From assembly GCA_903870275.1 (NCBI GenBank), contig CAIQCK010000087.1, positions 1 through 46,973 on the forward strand: a stretch of 46,973 nucleotides of DNA, in the 5' to 3' direction. How positions within the stretch are numbered: the stretch's first letter is position 1; the number at the start of each line of letters is the position of its first letter. Source of the DNA: an uncultured bacterium (GTDB lineage: Bacteria > Verrucomicrobiota > Verrucomicrobiia > CAIQCK01). Under the pieces are notes generated by a model that did not search any database, was not told where the DNA came from, and was given only the letters and a program-made list of their open reading frames with translations. Shown piece by piece: positions 33,996-41,997 of the stretch. Made by a program: the position numbers and the translations under genes.

Positions 33996-35795
33996 TCAGG
34001 GTGCCACAAGAGCCGCCGGTGCGGCATTGTTCTTGATAAACACGTCAATCAGTTTATCGAGCGGAACGTTCAATTCGAACACCGCCGCGTGAGGATCGAG
34101 CACGAGATACCCCATGAGGTCGGCCTTGGCCTCGGCCAGCAGCGTTTGCAGATGCCGCAGCTGCGCATCATCCGCCGCCGGCTCGGTGTTTCGGATCTGG
34201 CCGATATATTCCGCCAGATTCAAATAAAAGATGCCGTTCTGCTTTTTTGGAAATGACGCCGTTCCAGCTTTAAATCCCTGTGCGTCCGGCCCGGACGGCG
34301 TCGTGGCCGCAATAATGAGACGGCGGATGTTGTTGGTGCAATGCGGACCTTGAGCGATCAGTTCAAACCCGCCGGCGAAGGCGATTTCCTGAACGAAATT
34401 GGTCCCGAAGATCGGATCGCCCGGCGTGCCGAGATCCATGGTCACCCGGTCTATGCCGACGCCGGCGTATCGCGCGACATTCGGTTCATATTTCATCCTG
34501 CCGCAGCTTTCCGGCTGCACCGCCGTGCGAAAAACGGGAAGACCGGCTTCGACAGCCGTCCGTTGCGCCCGGCGCGCGCGCGCCGCGTCAGGAACGCGAA
34601 CGACCTCAACGCCGTCGGGAACGATCTGGTTTGTGGCCGGTGCCAAGACCGCAGCAGCGAAGGCGCCGCCGCCGGCCTCCCATGTCGCACGGCTAACTTC
34701 CTGCACTTTGGCGGAAGATTCGGAACTGTTTTTGGCGCTCGCTTCAATGACCGGCCGCATCAACTCCAGCAGGAAGGCGGTCCATTCCGGCGTTTGCGCA
34801 AAATGCATCGTGCCGAGCATCGCGGCATCGGCGGGCATCAACGACAATAATTGCGCGTCGGCGTCCAGAGGCTGCTGGCCGGCGAGCGCGCGACTGAAGG
34901 CCGAGCCGGCCAGCGGCGGAGCGGCGATTCGCAACTTGAGCCGGCCGCCGTCGAGTTCGGCGCCGGCTTCGAGCCAGGCAATATGTTTGAAGAAATTCAC
35001 CGCGGCATCAAATTCTGCCGCGAGTTTTTTCACCGCTCGCGACGCGGCGTCGCCTGCGGTGGCGGACCCGATGGCGGCAAGGATGGATTCCTTTTGACGG
35101 CGAAGATCGTCTTCGTAAAGCGACAGAACGGCCGGCGCGCGGAGGGCGGCAACAATGTCGCCACCGACGGCGGCGCTGCCAGGCGTGGAAACGGTCATGC
35201 CGGATTCATTCATCAGTTTCACGTCGTCGACGATCATGCCCTGGCCGTCGCGGACAGTGACGTAGTAGTGTTTCGTGATTTGCTTCCTGAACTGGAGCGG
35301 CTCGACCTTTTGGCCGGCGCGCACAGCGGCCAGATACGCCTGGTGGTCATAAACCTCTTCGTCCTCGGTAAAGTGGTGGATGGCGGCAACGGCGACGGCC
35401 GGGTCGGGTTTGACGTTGCTGACGCCGCCTTTGCCGAAACTGTCATAGAACAACGCGGCGTCGTTGACTCCGACCACGACGGCGAGATTGTTCGCGTGGC
35501 GTTGAGGATTCAGAAAGACGAAGGTCCACGGCCGCGTCATCTCAATGCCGTTCAGCAATGGGTTTTTCAGATATCGCTGCGCGAACAACGGCAGATCATC
35601 GCTGGCGCGGCTGCCAAACTTGCCGGTGACGGCGTCGAGTTTTCCCAAAAAGGACTTTGGGTTTTCAATGCGCACGTAGCCGAGGCAGTCATCGCCGGCT
35701 CCCCTGACAAGCGCGGTCCCAAGGTCGGCGCCGACGCCAGGCCGGATACTGGCAAACAAGAGCAGACACACTGCGAGTGTGAATGCGATTCTCAT
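33996..35795 (-). CDS. Secreted protein of unknown function
   Basis: The 599-residue protein has a signal peptide (MRIAFTLAVCLLLFASIRPG, cleaved near GVGA) and no later membrane segment. Mixed alpha/beta sequence includes DDCLGYVRIENPKSFLGKLD and a late MGYLVLDPHAAVFELNVPLD. The pattern recalls DUF3352-like envelope proteins, but I would not assign it. It lies in the - strand envelope series, 18 bp after a small lipoprotein gene and 49 bp before another. Confidence 0.75.
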   Translation of the reverse strand: MRIAFTLAVCLLLFASIRPGVGADLGTALVRGAGDDCLGYVRIENPKSFLGKLDAVTGKFGSRASDDLPLFAQRYLKNPLLNGIEMTRPWTFVFLNPQRHANNLAVVVGVNDAALFYDSFGKGGVSNVKPDPAVAVAAIHHFTEDEEVYDHQAYLAAVRAGQKVEPLQFRKQITKHYYVTVRDGQGMIVDDVKLMNESGMTVSTPGSAAVGGDIVAALRAPAVLSLYEDDLRRQKESILAAIGSATAGDAASRAVKKLAAEFDAAVNFFKHIAWLEAGAELDGGRLKLRIAAPPLAGSAFSRALAGQQPLDADAQLLSLMPADAAMLGTMHFAQTPEWTAFLLELMRPVIEASAKNSSESSAKVQEVSRATWEAGGGAFAAAVLAPATNQIVPDGVEVVRVPDAARARRAQRTAVEAGLPVFRTAVQPESCGRMKYEPNVARYAGVGIDRVTMDLGTPGDPIFGTNFVQEIAFAGGFELIAQGPHCTNNIRRLIIAATTPSGPDAQGFKAGTASFPKKQNGIFYLNLAEYIGQIRNTEPAADDAQLRHLQTLLAEAKADLMGYLVLDPHAAVFELNVPLDKLIDVFIKNNAAPAALVAP

Positions 35796-35813
35796 GGGTG
35801 GAGCGAACGAAGA

Positions 35814-35996
35814 TCAGCTGCCCATGCCGCCCGGACCGATGCCCATGGGCGTCTGGTGTTCCCAGGATTCCGGGCGGTTCCACGGAATGGATGAGCCGCC
35901 TTCAGGAGTGTCGCAAGCGACGAGGAAGCCCATGCTGATCAGCACCAGCCACAACACAACACCCTTCACTTTGCCTATGGGCCGGGAAAAAGTCAT
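35814..35996 (-). CDS. Very small lipoprotein
   Basis: From ATG 35996 the product is 60 residues: a basic start (MTFSRPIGKVKG), a hydrophobic run (VVLWLVLISMGFLVAC) with the lipobox LVAC, and a short mature part with PWNRPESWE and a Gly-rich end. The start follows the coiled-coil gene by 16 bp. An upstream in-frame ATG at 36104 overlaps that gene and does not begin with a signal sequence. It is probably an outer-membrane-anchored peptide of unknown role. Confidence 0.65.
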   Translation of the reverse strand: MTFSRPIGKVKGVVLWLVLISMGFLVACDTPEGGSSIPWNRPESWEHQTPMGIGPGGMGS

Positions 35997-36012
35997 GCCG
36001 CCGCAGAAACTT

Positions 36013-36792
36013 TCAGGGAATGGCCATGTCGCCGGGCTTGGGTTCCTTCTTCTTGACGTCGCCCATGAAGTCGGCGATGCAGCAATCATCGTCCACGGTG
36101 GCAATGCGAACCTTGCCGACGACCTCGGTTCCGCGATGAAGGATCATGATACCGCTGGGGAGAACGCTTTTCTTTTTGCCGATGTCCAGCACGACGAAAT
36201 TCCACGTCTTGTCGTAGTAGAGCACCTTGCCGGTAAGACCCTCGGGCAGCGTCACGCCTTCCTGGCCTGTGTAGTAACGAACCTTCGCGTCGCTCTCCTT
36301 GAGCTTGTCGTTGACGACTTTCTTCTCGTCGTCCGCGGCCTTCACTTGAGCCGTGAGGGCACTGATCTTGTCCGCCGCGTCCTTTGCCTGCTGGATCGCA
36401 GCGTCACGAGCCTGCTCAGCAGACGCGATTTTCGCTTTCAGGGCGTCCAGTTCCTGCGTATTCGCCGTTGGCGGAGCAGTCGTGCCACCGGCCAATTTCG
36501 CCTTAAGCTCGTCAATCTGCCCCTGCAACGTGGTTGCTGTCGCCTTCGCTTCCGTCACCTGAGCCGTGAGCACCTTGGCTTCAGCCTGCTTCGCCTGGGC
36601 TTCGGTTTGCGCTGCCTTCAAGTCCGCGCGCGCCTGCTCGGTATCCTTCCTGGCTTTATCCACAGCCTTCTTGGCCGTGCCCACGTCGCCGAGTAGCTTG
36701 CTCTTGTCTTTTTGGAGTTCCCCACTCAAATAGATGGATGCTCCCCCCAGCACCAACGCCAGAACCAAACAAACACGAGTGATGATTAACAT
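36013..36792 (-). CDS. Membrane-anchored coiled-coil protein with C-terminal beta domain
   Basis: The 259-residue protein starts at ATG 36792, with AGGAG 8 bases upstream; this favours it over ATG 36816. One N-terminal membrane segment (IITRVCLVLALVLGGASIYL) is followed by a long Lys/Ala/Glu-rich coiled coil (about residues 25-165) and a C-terminal beta-type domain (KVLYYDKTWNFVVLDIG, ending KPGDMAIP). It likely spans the periplasm as an envelope spacer. It is the first gene of the series 36013, 35814, 33996, 33605 and 31448, driven by the promoter at 36875-36903. Confidence 0.75.
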   Translation of the reverse strand: MLIITRVCLVLALVLGGASIYLSGELQKDKSKLLGDVGTAKKAVDKARKDTEQARADLKAAQTEAQAKQAEAKVLTAQVTEAKATATTLQGQIDELKAKLAGGTTAPPTANTQELDALKAKIASAEQARDAAIQQAKDAADKISALTAQVKAADDEKKVVNDKLKESDAKVRYYTGQEGVTLPEGLTGKVLYYDKTWNFVVLDIGKKKSVLPSGIMILHRGTEVVGKVRIATVDDDCCIADFMGDVKKKEPKPGDMAIP

Positions 36793-36874
36793 TAAATACT
36801 CTCCTCTATCCGGCAATCAGTCGCCATCCGTGAATTCCGCGCGCGCTCTCAACACGCGCTCAATCGTTTCGGCC

Positions 36875-36903
36875 ATGCTATAGAAAATCCCGAATCCTGT
36901 CAA
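36875..36903 (-). promoter_or_regulatory. Sigma-70-type promoter for the envelope/helicase operon
   Basis: On the - strand, TTGACA (36903-36898) is followed after 17 bases by TAGCAT (36880-36875). The -35 box is perfect and the -10 box matches 4 of 6. The predicted leader to ATG 36792 is about 75 bases. The promoter sits just after the stop of the NYN gene. Confidence 0.6.
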
Positions 36904-36908
36904 CCGTT

Positions 36909-37376
36909 TCACCGTAAAAATCGTTCATCCGTGTTTTTCCGCAGTTGCGCCACTATTTGCCGCAACGAACCGGTTTCGGATTCCAGCCAGTCTCGCAATT
37001 CCTCCGCTGTTATGACGCGCCCGCCGAGTGAACGCACCATCGTCGCTTCGGCGTGATCGTCGGTGGCCACCAGAAACCGCTCCGGCGCGGCGGCGTGCGC
37101 CACCAACCGCTCGATGCAGGCGTCTGCGGTCATGCCCTTGCGCGTAAAAAGAACATCCACCCCCGCGGGCGTTTCGCCGACTGAAAGACGCGCAGCGTGC
37201 CGGTTGTCGAACACCGCCGTCACGCGGATGCCCGTGCCGTCCTGAAGCCGAGTCAACGCAGCCACCAGTTGATCCCGCGACTGTTCCAACTTGCGACGGA
37301 GCGCCGCGCGCAGCAGAGGCCACGCGTAGATGATGCTGTAGCCGTCCACCAGAAGATGGTCCGCTTCATACCGCAT
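36909..37376 (-). CDS. NYN-domain protein (YacP/Rae1-like)
   Basis: From ATG 37376 the product is 155 residues: HLLVDGYSIIYAW (the first Asp of the NYN fold), TAVFDNR, VDVLFTRKGMTADACIERL and RFLVATDDHAEATMVRSLGG. These acidic residues form the metal site of YacP-type endoribonucleases, which in Bacillus cleave mRNA on the ribosome. The open frame continues upstream into the tRNA gene, which is an artefact. The neighbouring tRNA-Ala is on the same strand. Confidence 0.8.
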   Translation of the reverse strand: MRYEADHLLVDGYSIIYAWPLLRAALRRKLEQSRDQLVAALTRLQDGTGIRVTAVFDNRHAARLSVGETPAGVDVLFTRKGMTADACIERLVAHAAAPERFLVATDDHAEATMVRSLGGRVITAEELRDWLESETGSLRQIVAQLRKNTDERFLR

Positions 37377-37481
37377 AATCGGAAGACTGCAAGGCCCTCG
37401 TGGCGGGAAACCCGTATCCGCCCATCCCGCGATCCAACCCTTCCGACTTCGGAGGCAGCCGGGACCCCTCAAAAAGAAAAA

Positions 37482-37557
37482 TGGTGGAGCCGAGGGGAGT
37501 CGAACCCCTGACCTCCTCAATGCCATTGAGGCGCTCTACCAACTGAGCTACGACCCC
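37482..37557 (-). tRNA. tRNA-Ala(GGC)
   Basis: Read on the - strand from 37557, it gives acceptor GGGGTCG pairing with CGGCTCC, D-arm GCTCAGTTGGTAGAGC, anticodon loop ATGGCAT with anticodon GGC, T-arm AGGGGTTCGACTCCCCT, discriminator A (37485) and an encoded CCA (37484-37482). All stems close, with G-T pairs in the acceptor stem only. Confidence 0.97.
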
Positions 37558-37648
37558 ACACCAAAATAACGCGCGGCACGGTAGAGATGCGGGAGCACAA
37601 AGTCAACGGAAAATGCCCGCTCCGACAACACTCCGCGGCACCCACCCC

Positions 37649-38257
37649 TCACCTTCCCGGCAAGACGCCGCGCGCCAACAGATCCGCCCGCAACGCCGCG
37701 CCGTCGGTAAACGGCACCGCATCCATGCCGACGGCCAGCGCGCCGGCGACGTTTTCCGGCCGGTCGTCCACGAAAAATGCCTCCGCGGGTTTCACCGAAA
37801 ATTTGGCAAGGGCGCGCCGGTAAATCTCCGGCTCCGGCTTGGCACAGCCCTCGCGGAATGAAAGAACCATCTCGTCGAACAGCCGCATGAAATCCCATTG
37901 CCGCATCACCCAGTCGACGTGCATCTCGTTGGTGTTCGACAGCAGCGCCAGCGGCAGGCGGCCCTTCAACTGCCGCACCAACGCCACCGTTTCAGGAATC
38001 TCCGTAAAAATGTCGGACCAGAGTTCGGCAAAGTCCTCGAACCGGCCGCGAAAACCCAGCGCCACGCGCGCGTGCTCGAAAAACTGGTGCGACGTCAGGC
38101 GTCCGCATTCGTAATCATGCGTTTGCTTCGATGTGGCAATCCATCGCGTCATCCGCGCCGGCTCCGTGTCGCACCAGATGGCCGCGCTCTTGCAGACGGC
38201 CTCCCAGTCGAAGTCCAGCAAGACCTTGCCGAGATCGAAGAAAACGACGCGGGTCAT
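37649..38257 (-). CDS. HAD-IA family hydrolase (YihX-like)
   Basis: The 202-residue protein has the nucleophile motif FFDLGKVLLDFD (D8), LALLSNTNE (motif II) and KPEPEIYRRAL...AEAFFVDDRPENV (motifs III and IV). The D-x-G form of motif I is that of YihX-type sugar phosphatases. Its start overlaps the stop of mtnA by 4 bp, so the two are probably translated together. This suggests a phosphatase acting on a product of the MtnA-like isomerase, but the substrate is not visible. Confidence 0.85.
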   Translation of the reverse strand: MTRVVFFDLGKVLLDFDWEAVCKSAAIWCDTEPARMTRWIATSKQTHDYECGRLTSHQFFEHARVALGFRGRFEDFAELWSDIFTEIPETVALVRQLKGRLPLALLSNTNEMHVDWVMRQWDFMRLFDEMVLSFREGCAKPEPEIYRRALAKFSVKPAEAFFVDDRPENVAGALAVGMDAVPFTDGAALRADLLARGVLPGR

Positions 38258-39330
38258 CGGAGAAGTTTCCGAATGGCTTCGCGGCTGGCGCGGACGATGC
38301 CGCGCTCGGTGATGATGCCGGTGATGTATCGGGCGGGCGTCACGTCAAACGCCGGGTTGCGGGCCTTCGCACCTTTCGGCGCAATGGTCACGCGCCTGAT
38401 CTGGCCGTCGCCATCGCGACCGGCGATGGTCAGCACTTCGTCGGCGGAACGCTCCTCGATCGGAATGTCATCGCCGCTCTTGCAGCGCGGGTCGAACGTC
38501 GAGGTCGGCGCGGCGATGTAAAACGGCACGCCGTTCTCGTGCGCCAGCACCGCTTTTTCATACGTGCCGATCTTGTTCGCCGTGTCGCCGTTGGCCGCGA
38601 TGCGATCCGCGCCGGTGATGACAACGTCCACCTCGCCGCGCCGCATGTAGAATCCCGCGGCGTTGTCGGGGATGATCGCGTGCGGCACGCCTTCCTGCAT
38701 CATCTCCCAGCTCGTCAAGTTCGCGCCCTGGCATCGCGGGCGCGTCTCGTCCACCCAGACGAACACTTTCCGGCCCTTGCGATGCGCAAGATAAACCGGC
38801 GCGGGCGCGCTGCCCCACTCCTGCAAGGCGAGCCAGCCGGCGTTACAGTGCGTCAGCATGCGTGTGCCGTTTTTGATCAGCTTCAGCCCGTTTCGCGCAA
38901 TCCGCTCACCGACCTGCGCATACCAGTTGCTAATCGCGTTGGCCTCCGCCACGGCGGCGCGCTTCGCCTTCGCGGGCGGCATCGCCTGGATGCGGGCCAT
39001 CACGCGGTCCAGGTTGTGCTTGAGATCGTTCGCCGTCGGCCGCGTCTTGACCAGCGTTTCATAAACCTGCCGGACGTAGCGCCAAAAGCCGTCGGCATCG
39101 TCCGGCGCTTCGAGACAACCCTGCGCCAGCCCAAACGCCGCCACCGCGCCAATGGTGCCCGCGCCCCGGATGGTCATGTCACGGATCGCCTCCGCCGTGT
39201 CCCGGTGCGTCAACAGGTCCTTGATGGCGAACCGGTGCGGCAGCAGCGGTTGGTCAATCACCCGAACAACGCCGCGTCCGTTCTTCACGATCATCCACGA
39301 TGCCCGGTAGTTCTTGCCAAATACTTTCAT
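38254..39330 (-). CDS. mtnA: S-methyl-5-thioribose-1-phosphate isomerase
   Basis: The 358-residue protein has the family blocks RGAGTIGAVAAFG, RPTANDLKHNLDRV, HCNAGWLA (catalytic Cys), DETRPRCQGANLTSWEM, ITGADRIAANGDTANKIGT (catalytic Asp) and FDVTPARYITGIITERG. MtnA converts the thioribose-1-phosphate of methionine salvage to the ribulose form. The start at 39330 has AGAGGTAAG just upstream; ATG 39378 is a weaker choice. No other salvage gene is nearby. Related isomerases act on 5-deoxyribose-1-phosphate, and the HAD partner fits either route. Confidence 0.9.
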   Translation of the reverse strand: MKVFGKNYRASWMIVKNGRGVVRVIDQPLLPHRFAIKDLLTHRDTAEAIRDMTIRGAGTIGAVAAFGLAQGCLEAPDDADGFWRYVRQVYETLVKTRPTANDLKHNLDRVMARIQAMPPAKAKRAAVAEANAISNWYAQVGERIARNGLKLIKNGTRMLTHCNAGWLALQEWGSAPAPVYLAHRKGRKVFVWVDETRPRCQGANLTSWEMMQEGVPHAIIPDNAAGFYMRRGEVDVVITGADRIAANGDTANKIGTYEKAVLAHENGVPFYIAAPTSTFDPRCKSGDDIPIEERSADEVLTIAGRDGDGQIRRVTIAPKGAKARNPAFDVTPARYITGIITERGIVRASREAIRKLLR

Positions 39331-39467
39331 CTTACCTCTTCCATAACATACCGCCCCGATGCGCGGCAAGACCGGCAACGAAACATGCCCACCCGCGGGC
39401 GCATCCCGGGTTTCGAAACGTGCAGAATCACGTTAAACCGTGTCCTTTCGCGATCCGAACCGCCCTA

Positions 39468-39592
39468 ATCATATGGGTTCGTTTCGTAAAAACACCTTTT
39501 AGATTTCGGGGTCCCCGCGAACCGAAACCGCGGATTTCTGTGGAAAAACGATGTTTTACAGATTCGACCGGGGCCATCATATGGGTTCGTTT
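39468..39592. repeat. 17-bp direct repeat pair
   Basis: ATCATATGGGTTCGTTT occurs at 39468-39484 and again at 39576-39592. In the antisense frame both read TNPYD, the same kind of phantom peptide (TNPI/TNPY) that I recall from repetitive intergenic DNA of Planctomycetes-related genomes. Confidence 0.6.
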
Positions 39593-39980
39593 TGAAAAAC
39601 GACCTCATATGATTGAGGGGCAGGATGAACGTCCCACCACTGTCAGCCGCCGTCCACGTTGGGGGCGATTTCGCCACTTTACGGCAACCAAGATGCGACA
39701 CCCGCCGGCGATTGGTCTCTGCCCAAGCGGGCGGCTTCCCGCCCATCGCCGGTCGGCAGCCCGGCCCGTGCAGGGTCCAAGGCAGCGTCAAGCCTCTGCA
39801 CCCAAAAACCATCCACAGACCCCATGGACGGCCCCCGCAAATCTCCGGCGCGAAGCCGCGCGCTTGTGTGACGGCATGTCTCATGGCGGGGAAAATCTAT
39901 AGAGAAATGAATTGCATGTCAAGAGAAAATTACTACAATTTTACAGCCGGGGCGCAACCGGTTTTTGGACAGGTCGAAAC

Positions 39981-40046
39981 AACGGACCGGGAAGTCCGTT
40001 CTGCTTCGTAAGACGCGCAATCGTGGAACGGACTTCCCAGTCCGTT
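39981..40046. repeat. Inverted pair of AACGG-type hairpins
   Basis: The first hairpin (39981-40000) is AACGGACCGGGAAGTCCGTT. The second (40027-40046) is AACGGACTTCCCAGTCCGTT, with eight paired bases and a TCCC loop. The reverse complement of the second equals the first except for one base. They belong to the same family as the hairpins at 41431 and 41484. Confidence 0.75.
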
Positions 40047-40087
40047 TTCTCAATCAGACCCAAAAGTCGGGATGCGCCCCCGCCAGC

Positions 40088-41332
40088 TCAGAGGAACAGC
40101 GGCTGGATGTGCCGATCGAAAAGATTGGTGGTGACATTGCGAGCGATGGTCGCCCGGCAGCGGTCGAGTTGGTCCAGATAACGCCCGCCCATTTTCGCAG
40201 CCACTTTGAAACCGACGTGCAGCAACTGCCGCAGGTGCGGGTTGAAGGCCGGGTTGCGCGGGTCGTGACACAGCACCGAAACAAACTGCGCGGAGGTCCA
40301 GCCGTTCACGGTCGCCGCGGTGGGCAGCTTCGCGCGATGGATGTCAATAACCGTGGCGTAGGGCGCGCAAAGCTCGTCCACGTGCGCCAGCGCCTCGGCG
40401 TAAATCTCCTTGGCGAGCGCGAGACCGTCGCCGCCGGCCTCGGCCAAACCGATGCATTCCTCCAGCCACGTCGTGCCCGCCGTCTTCAGATGCACACCCG
40501 CGCCGTGCCGCTTCAACGCGCGCCGCATGGCGGGATAAATGGAAAACTTGTCGCTGCCGGAGTGGACGCTGAGTTTGAGATTGGCAGGCAGACCGTAGCG
40601 CGCCACGGCGCAAGCGATGATGCCGAGATCGTCGTTGAACTCGCGCTCAAACTGCGCCACGTCGCCGACGTAATCCACGCCCTTGTTGAACCGGCCGGTG
40701 AACTTCGGCGCGATGGTTTGCGCCGGGATGCCTTCGTCGGCGATGGCGGCGAGAATGACAAGCATTTCGGATGGTGTCTGCGGGCTGTCGGTCTCATCCA
40801 TCGAAACCTCGATGATGAACGTCCCCTCGCCTTTCGCCTTCGCGATGTGGCGGTAAATTCCGCCCGCCGCCTGCACCGCGACGAGATACTTGGCCGCGAG
40901 ACGCTCGACCTCGGCGCGCGTGGCCTCGAAGGGTTGCGCCATGTTGGGAACGGCCAGCTTGCCCGCAAGTTCGGGATGGCGGTCGGCGAACGCCGCGACG
41001 GCCCGCGGCTCGACCGGCTGGCCGATGAAGTCGGCCACGTCTATCGTGAAGAAGTCCGAGTGCGGCATGAAACGATCCACCGTCTCCATGCGGATGTGGT
41101 CGGCGTCCACGTGGTAGGCGCCTTTCCAACCGAGCGCCCGGACGGCCGCGTCCGCCGCCGCGCGCGTGACCGCCGGCTCGGAGCCGATGATGGTGTGCTC
41201 GCGGTTGGACTTGTTCCAAACCGGAGTGACCTCGACGCCGCGTTGCGCGGCCATCTGGCAGGCGAGCAGTTGCGCCTCCGCTTCGTGCGCGAAGCGATCA
41301 CCGATTCCCAACGAAAAATTTCCAAGTGTCAT
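40088..41332 (-). CDS. Tagaturonate epimerase family protein (UxaE-like)
   Basis: The 414-residue protein starts MTLGNFSLGIGDRFAHEAEA with GGAG 7 bases before ATG 41332. Segments YHVDADHIRMETVDRFMPHS, FIIEVSMDETDSPQTP and KLSVHSGSDKFSIYPAM carry His, Asp and Glu residues expected at a metal site. I recognise it as the family of UxaE, which interconverts tagaturonate and fructuronate in hexuronate breakdown, though the sub-family's substrate here is not certain. No other uronate gene is adjacent. An 11-bp inverted repeat lies just upstream. Confidence 0.75.
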   Translation of the reverse strand: MTLGNFSLGIGDRFAHEAEAQLLACQMAAQRGVEVTPVWNKSNREHTIIGSEPAVTRAAADAAVRALGWKGAYHVDADHIRMETVDRFMPHSDFFTIDVADFIGQPVEPRAVAAFADRHPELAGKLAVPNMAQPFEATRAEVERLAAKYLVAVQAAGGIYRHIAKAKGEGTFIIEVSMDETDSPQTPSEMLVILAAIADEGIPAQTIAPKFTGRFNKGVDYVGDVAQFEREFNDDLGIIACAVARYGLPANLKLSVHSGSDKFSIYPAMRRALKRHGAGVHLKTAGTTWLEECIGLAEAGGDGLALAKEIYAEALAHVDELCAPYATVIDIHRAKLPTAATVNGWTSAQFVSVLCHDPRNPAFNPHLRQLLHVGFKVAAKMGGRYLDQLDRCRATIARNVTTNLFDRHIQPLFL

Positions 41333-41368
41333 TTTAGGTCTCCTATGCCAATTCCCAGAGGGGTAATT

Positions 41369-41419
41369 ATGGTGAACTAAACGCCTCAACAAGTCCAAGA
41401 GATGCCTCTAGTTCACCAT
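41369..41419 (-). promoter_or_regulatory. Inverted repeat upstream of the epimerase-like gene, possible operator
   Basis: ATGGTGAACTA (41369-41379) and TAGTTCACCAT (41409-41419) are perfect inverted arms with 29 bases between. They end 37 bases before the start codon at 41332. This could be a regulator site or an mRNA hairpin; no regulator gene is adjacent. Confidence 0.4.
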
Positions 41420-41430
41420 CGCCGCGGTAG

Positions 41431-41503
41431 AACGGATGTCCACATCCGTTTGTCATCCGTGCGAACGACTGCATTCATCCAGCAACGGGCTTGGCAGCCC
41501 GTT
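41431..41503. repeat. Two AACGG-type hairpins
   Basis: At 41431-41450 the sequence AACGGATGTCCACATCCGTT is a 9-bp perfect stem. At 41484-41503 AACGGGCTTGGCAGCCCGTT has an 8-bp stem. Stem sequences differ between copies while pairing is kept. The first is preceded by GTAG; the second, read in reverse, also has TAG before its AACGG. Confidence 0.75.
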
Positions 41504-41595
41504 CTACACTGATTGACGCGCCGGCTGCCGGAGTTTTGAAACAGCCTCCGCCGGGACGGCCGAAACAACAATGCAGCGCGCCACTGCCACGATAC

Positions 41596-41614
41596 CGGCG
41601 GTCAGAGACCGCCG
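41596..41614. repeat. GGCGGTC-AGA-GACCGCC palindrome, copy 1
   Basis: CGGCGGTC, then AGA, then GACCGCCG forms a perfect 8-bp stem. CTACAGGGCT follows the stem, and copy 4 is followed by the near-identical CCACAGGGCT. Confidence 0.75.
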
Positions 41615-41692
41615 CTACAGGGCTCCGGCCACCGTCAGCGGTCTGCGAGGGAGCGCCAACCTTCTCCGAAAAACACCCCTCCCGCCGCCGGC

Positions 41693-41986
41693 TCAAGCCA
41701 GCTTGCGCAGGATGCTGCCAAACTCCTTGGCGCGGAAGGCGCGCATCGTGGTCGTCTTGATGCTGCCCCGCGAGCCCATGCTCAGCGCAAACGCGGTCAT
41801 TGTTTCATCGTTCGGGGCTTCGGCCAGCACGACGGTGTCGTAGGGTCCGAGGGTCCAGAATATCTCCTTGATCTTCACGCCCATCTTCTTGCCAAGCGCA
41901 ATCGCCGCCAGACCGCGTTTGGGGGAGTCCTTGACGTTGCGAGCACCGGCTTCCGTGAAGTGAGTCATTATGATGTATGCAGCCAT
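41693..41986 (-). CDS. GYD-domain protein
   Basis: The 97-residue protein starts MAAYIIMTHFTEAGARNVKD and carries the family's YD motif in FWTLGPYDTVVLAEAPND, plus TTTMRAF near the end. GYD proteins are small ferredoxin-like-fold proteins, probably multimeric, of unknown function. GGAG lies 6 bases before the ATG, and a good promoter lies 45-74 bases upstream. It appears to be a single-gene unit. Confidence 0.85.
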   Translation of the reverse strand: MAAYIIMTHFTEAGARNVKDSPKRGLAAIALGKKMGVKIKEIFWTLGPYDTVVLAEAPNDETMTAFALSMGSRGSIKTTTMRAFRAKEFGSILRKLA

Positions 41987-41997
41987 AACCGTCTCCT

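Larger units (their letters stand above)
39331..40087. other. Long non-coding stretch with dispersed repeats
   Basis: No convincing gene lies between mtnA and the epimerase-like gene. It contains a 17-bp direct repeat (39468-39484 and 39576-39592) and two inverted copies of an AACGGACT-type hairpin (39981-40046). The repeats and a 140-codon antisense frame look like non-coding dispersed sequence. Confidence 0.6.
41333..41692. other. Gene-free stretch with palindromes
   Basis: It lies between the epimerase-like start and the stop of the GYD gene. It holds the 11-bp inverted repeat, two AACGG-type hairpins (41431-41450 and 41484-41503) and one GGCGGTC-type hairpin (41596-41614). No coding region is supported. 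Confidence 0.6.

Noticed and set aside
37377..37526. N-terminal extension of the NYN protein
   Set aside because: The extension reads through the tRNA-Ala gene. The conserved NYN start is at 37376.
38131..39468. 445-codon + strand frame opposite mtnA
   Set aside because: It is a shadow of mtnA, whose catalytic motifs are all present on the - strand.
39465..39884. 139-codon - strand frame with TNPYD repeats
   Set aside because: It is low-complexity, has no domain, and its repeated peptide comes from a short non-coding DNA repeat.
39965..41380. 471-codon + strand frame opposite the epimerase-like gene
   Set aside because: It is an antisense shadow; the - strand protein has recognisable motifs, a binding site and a proper start.
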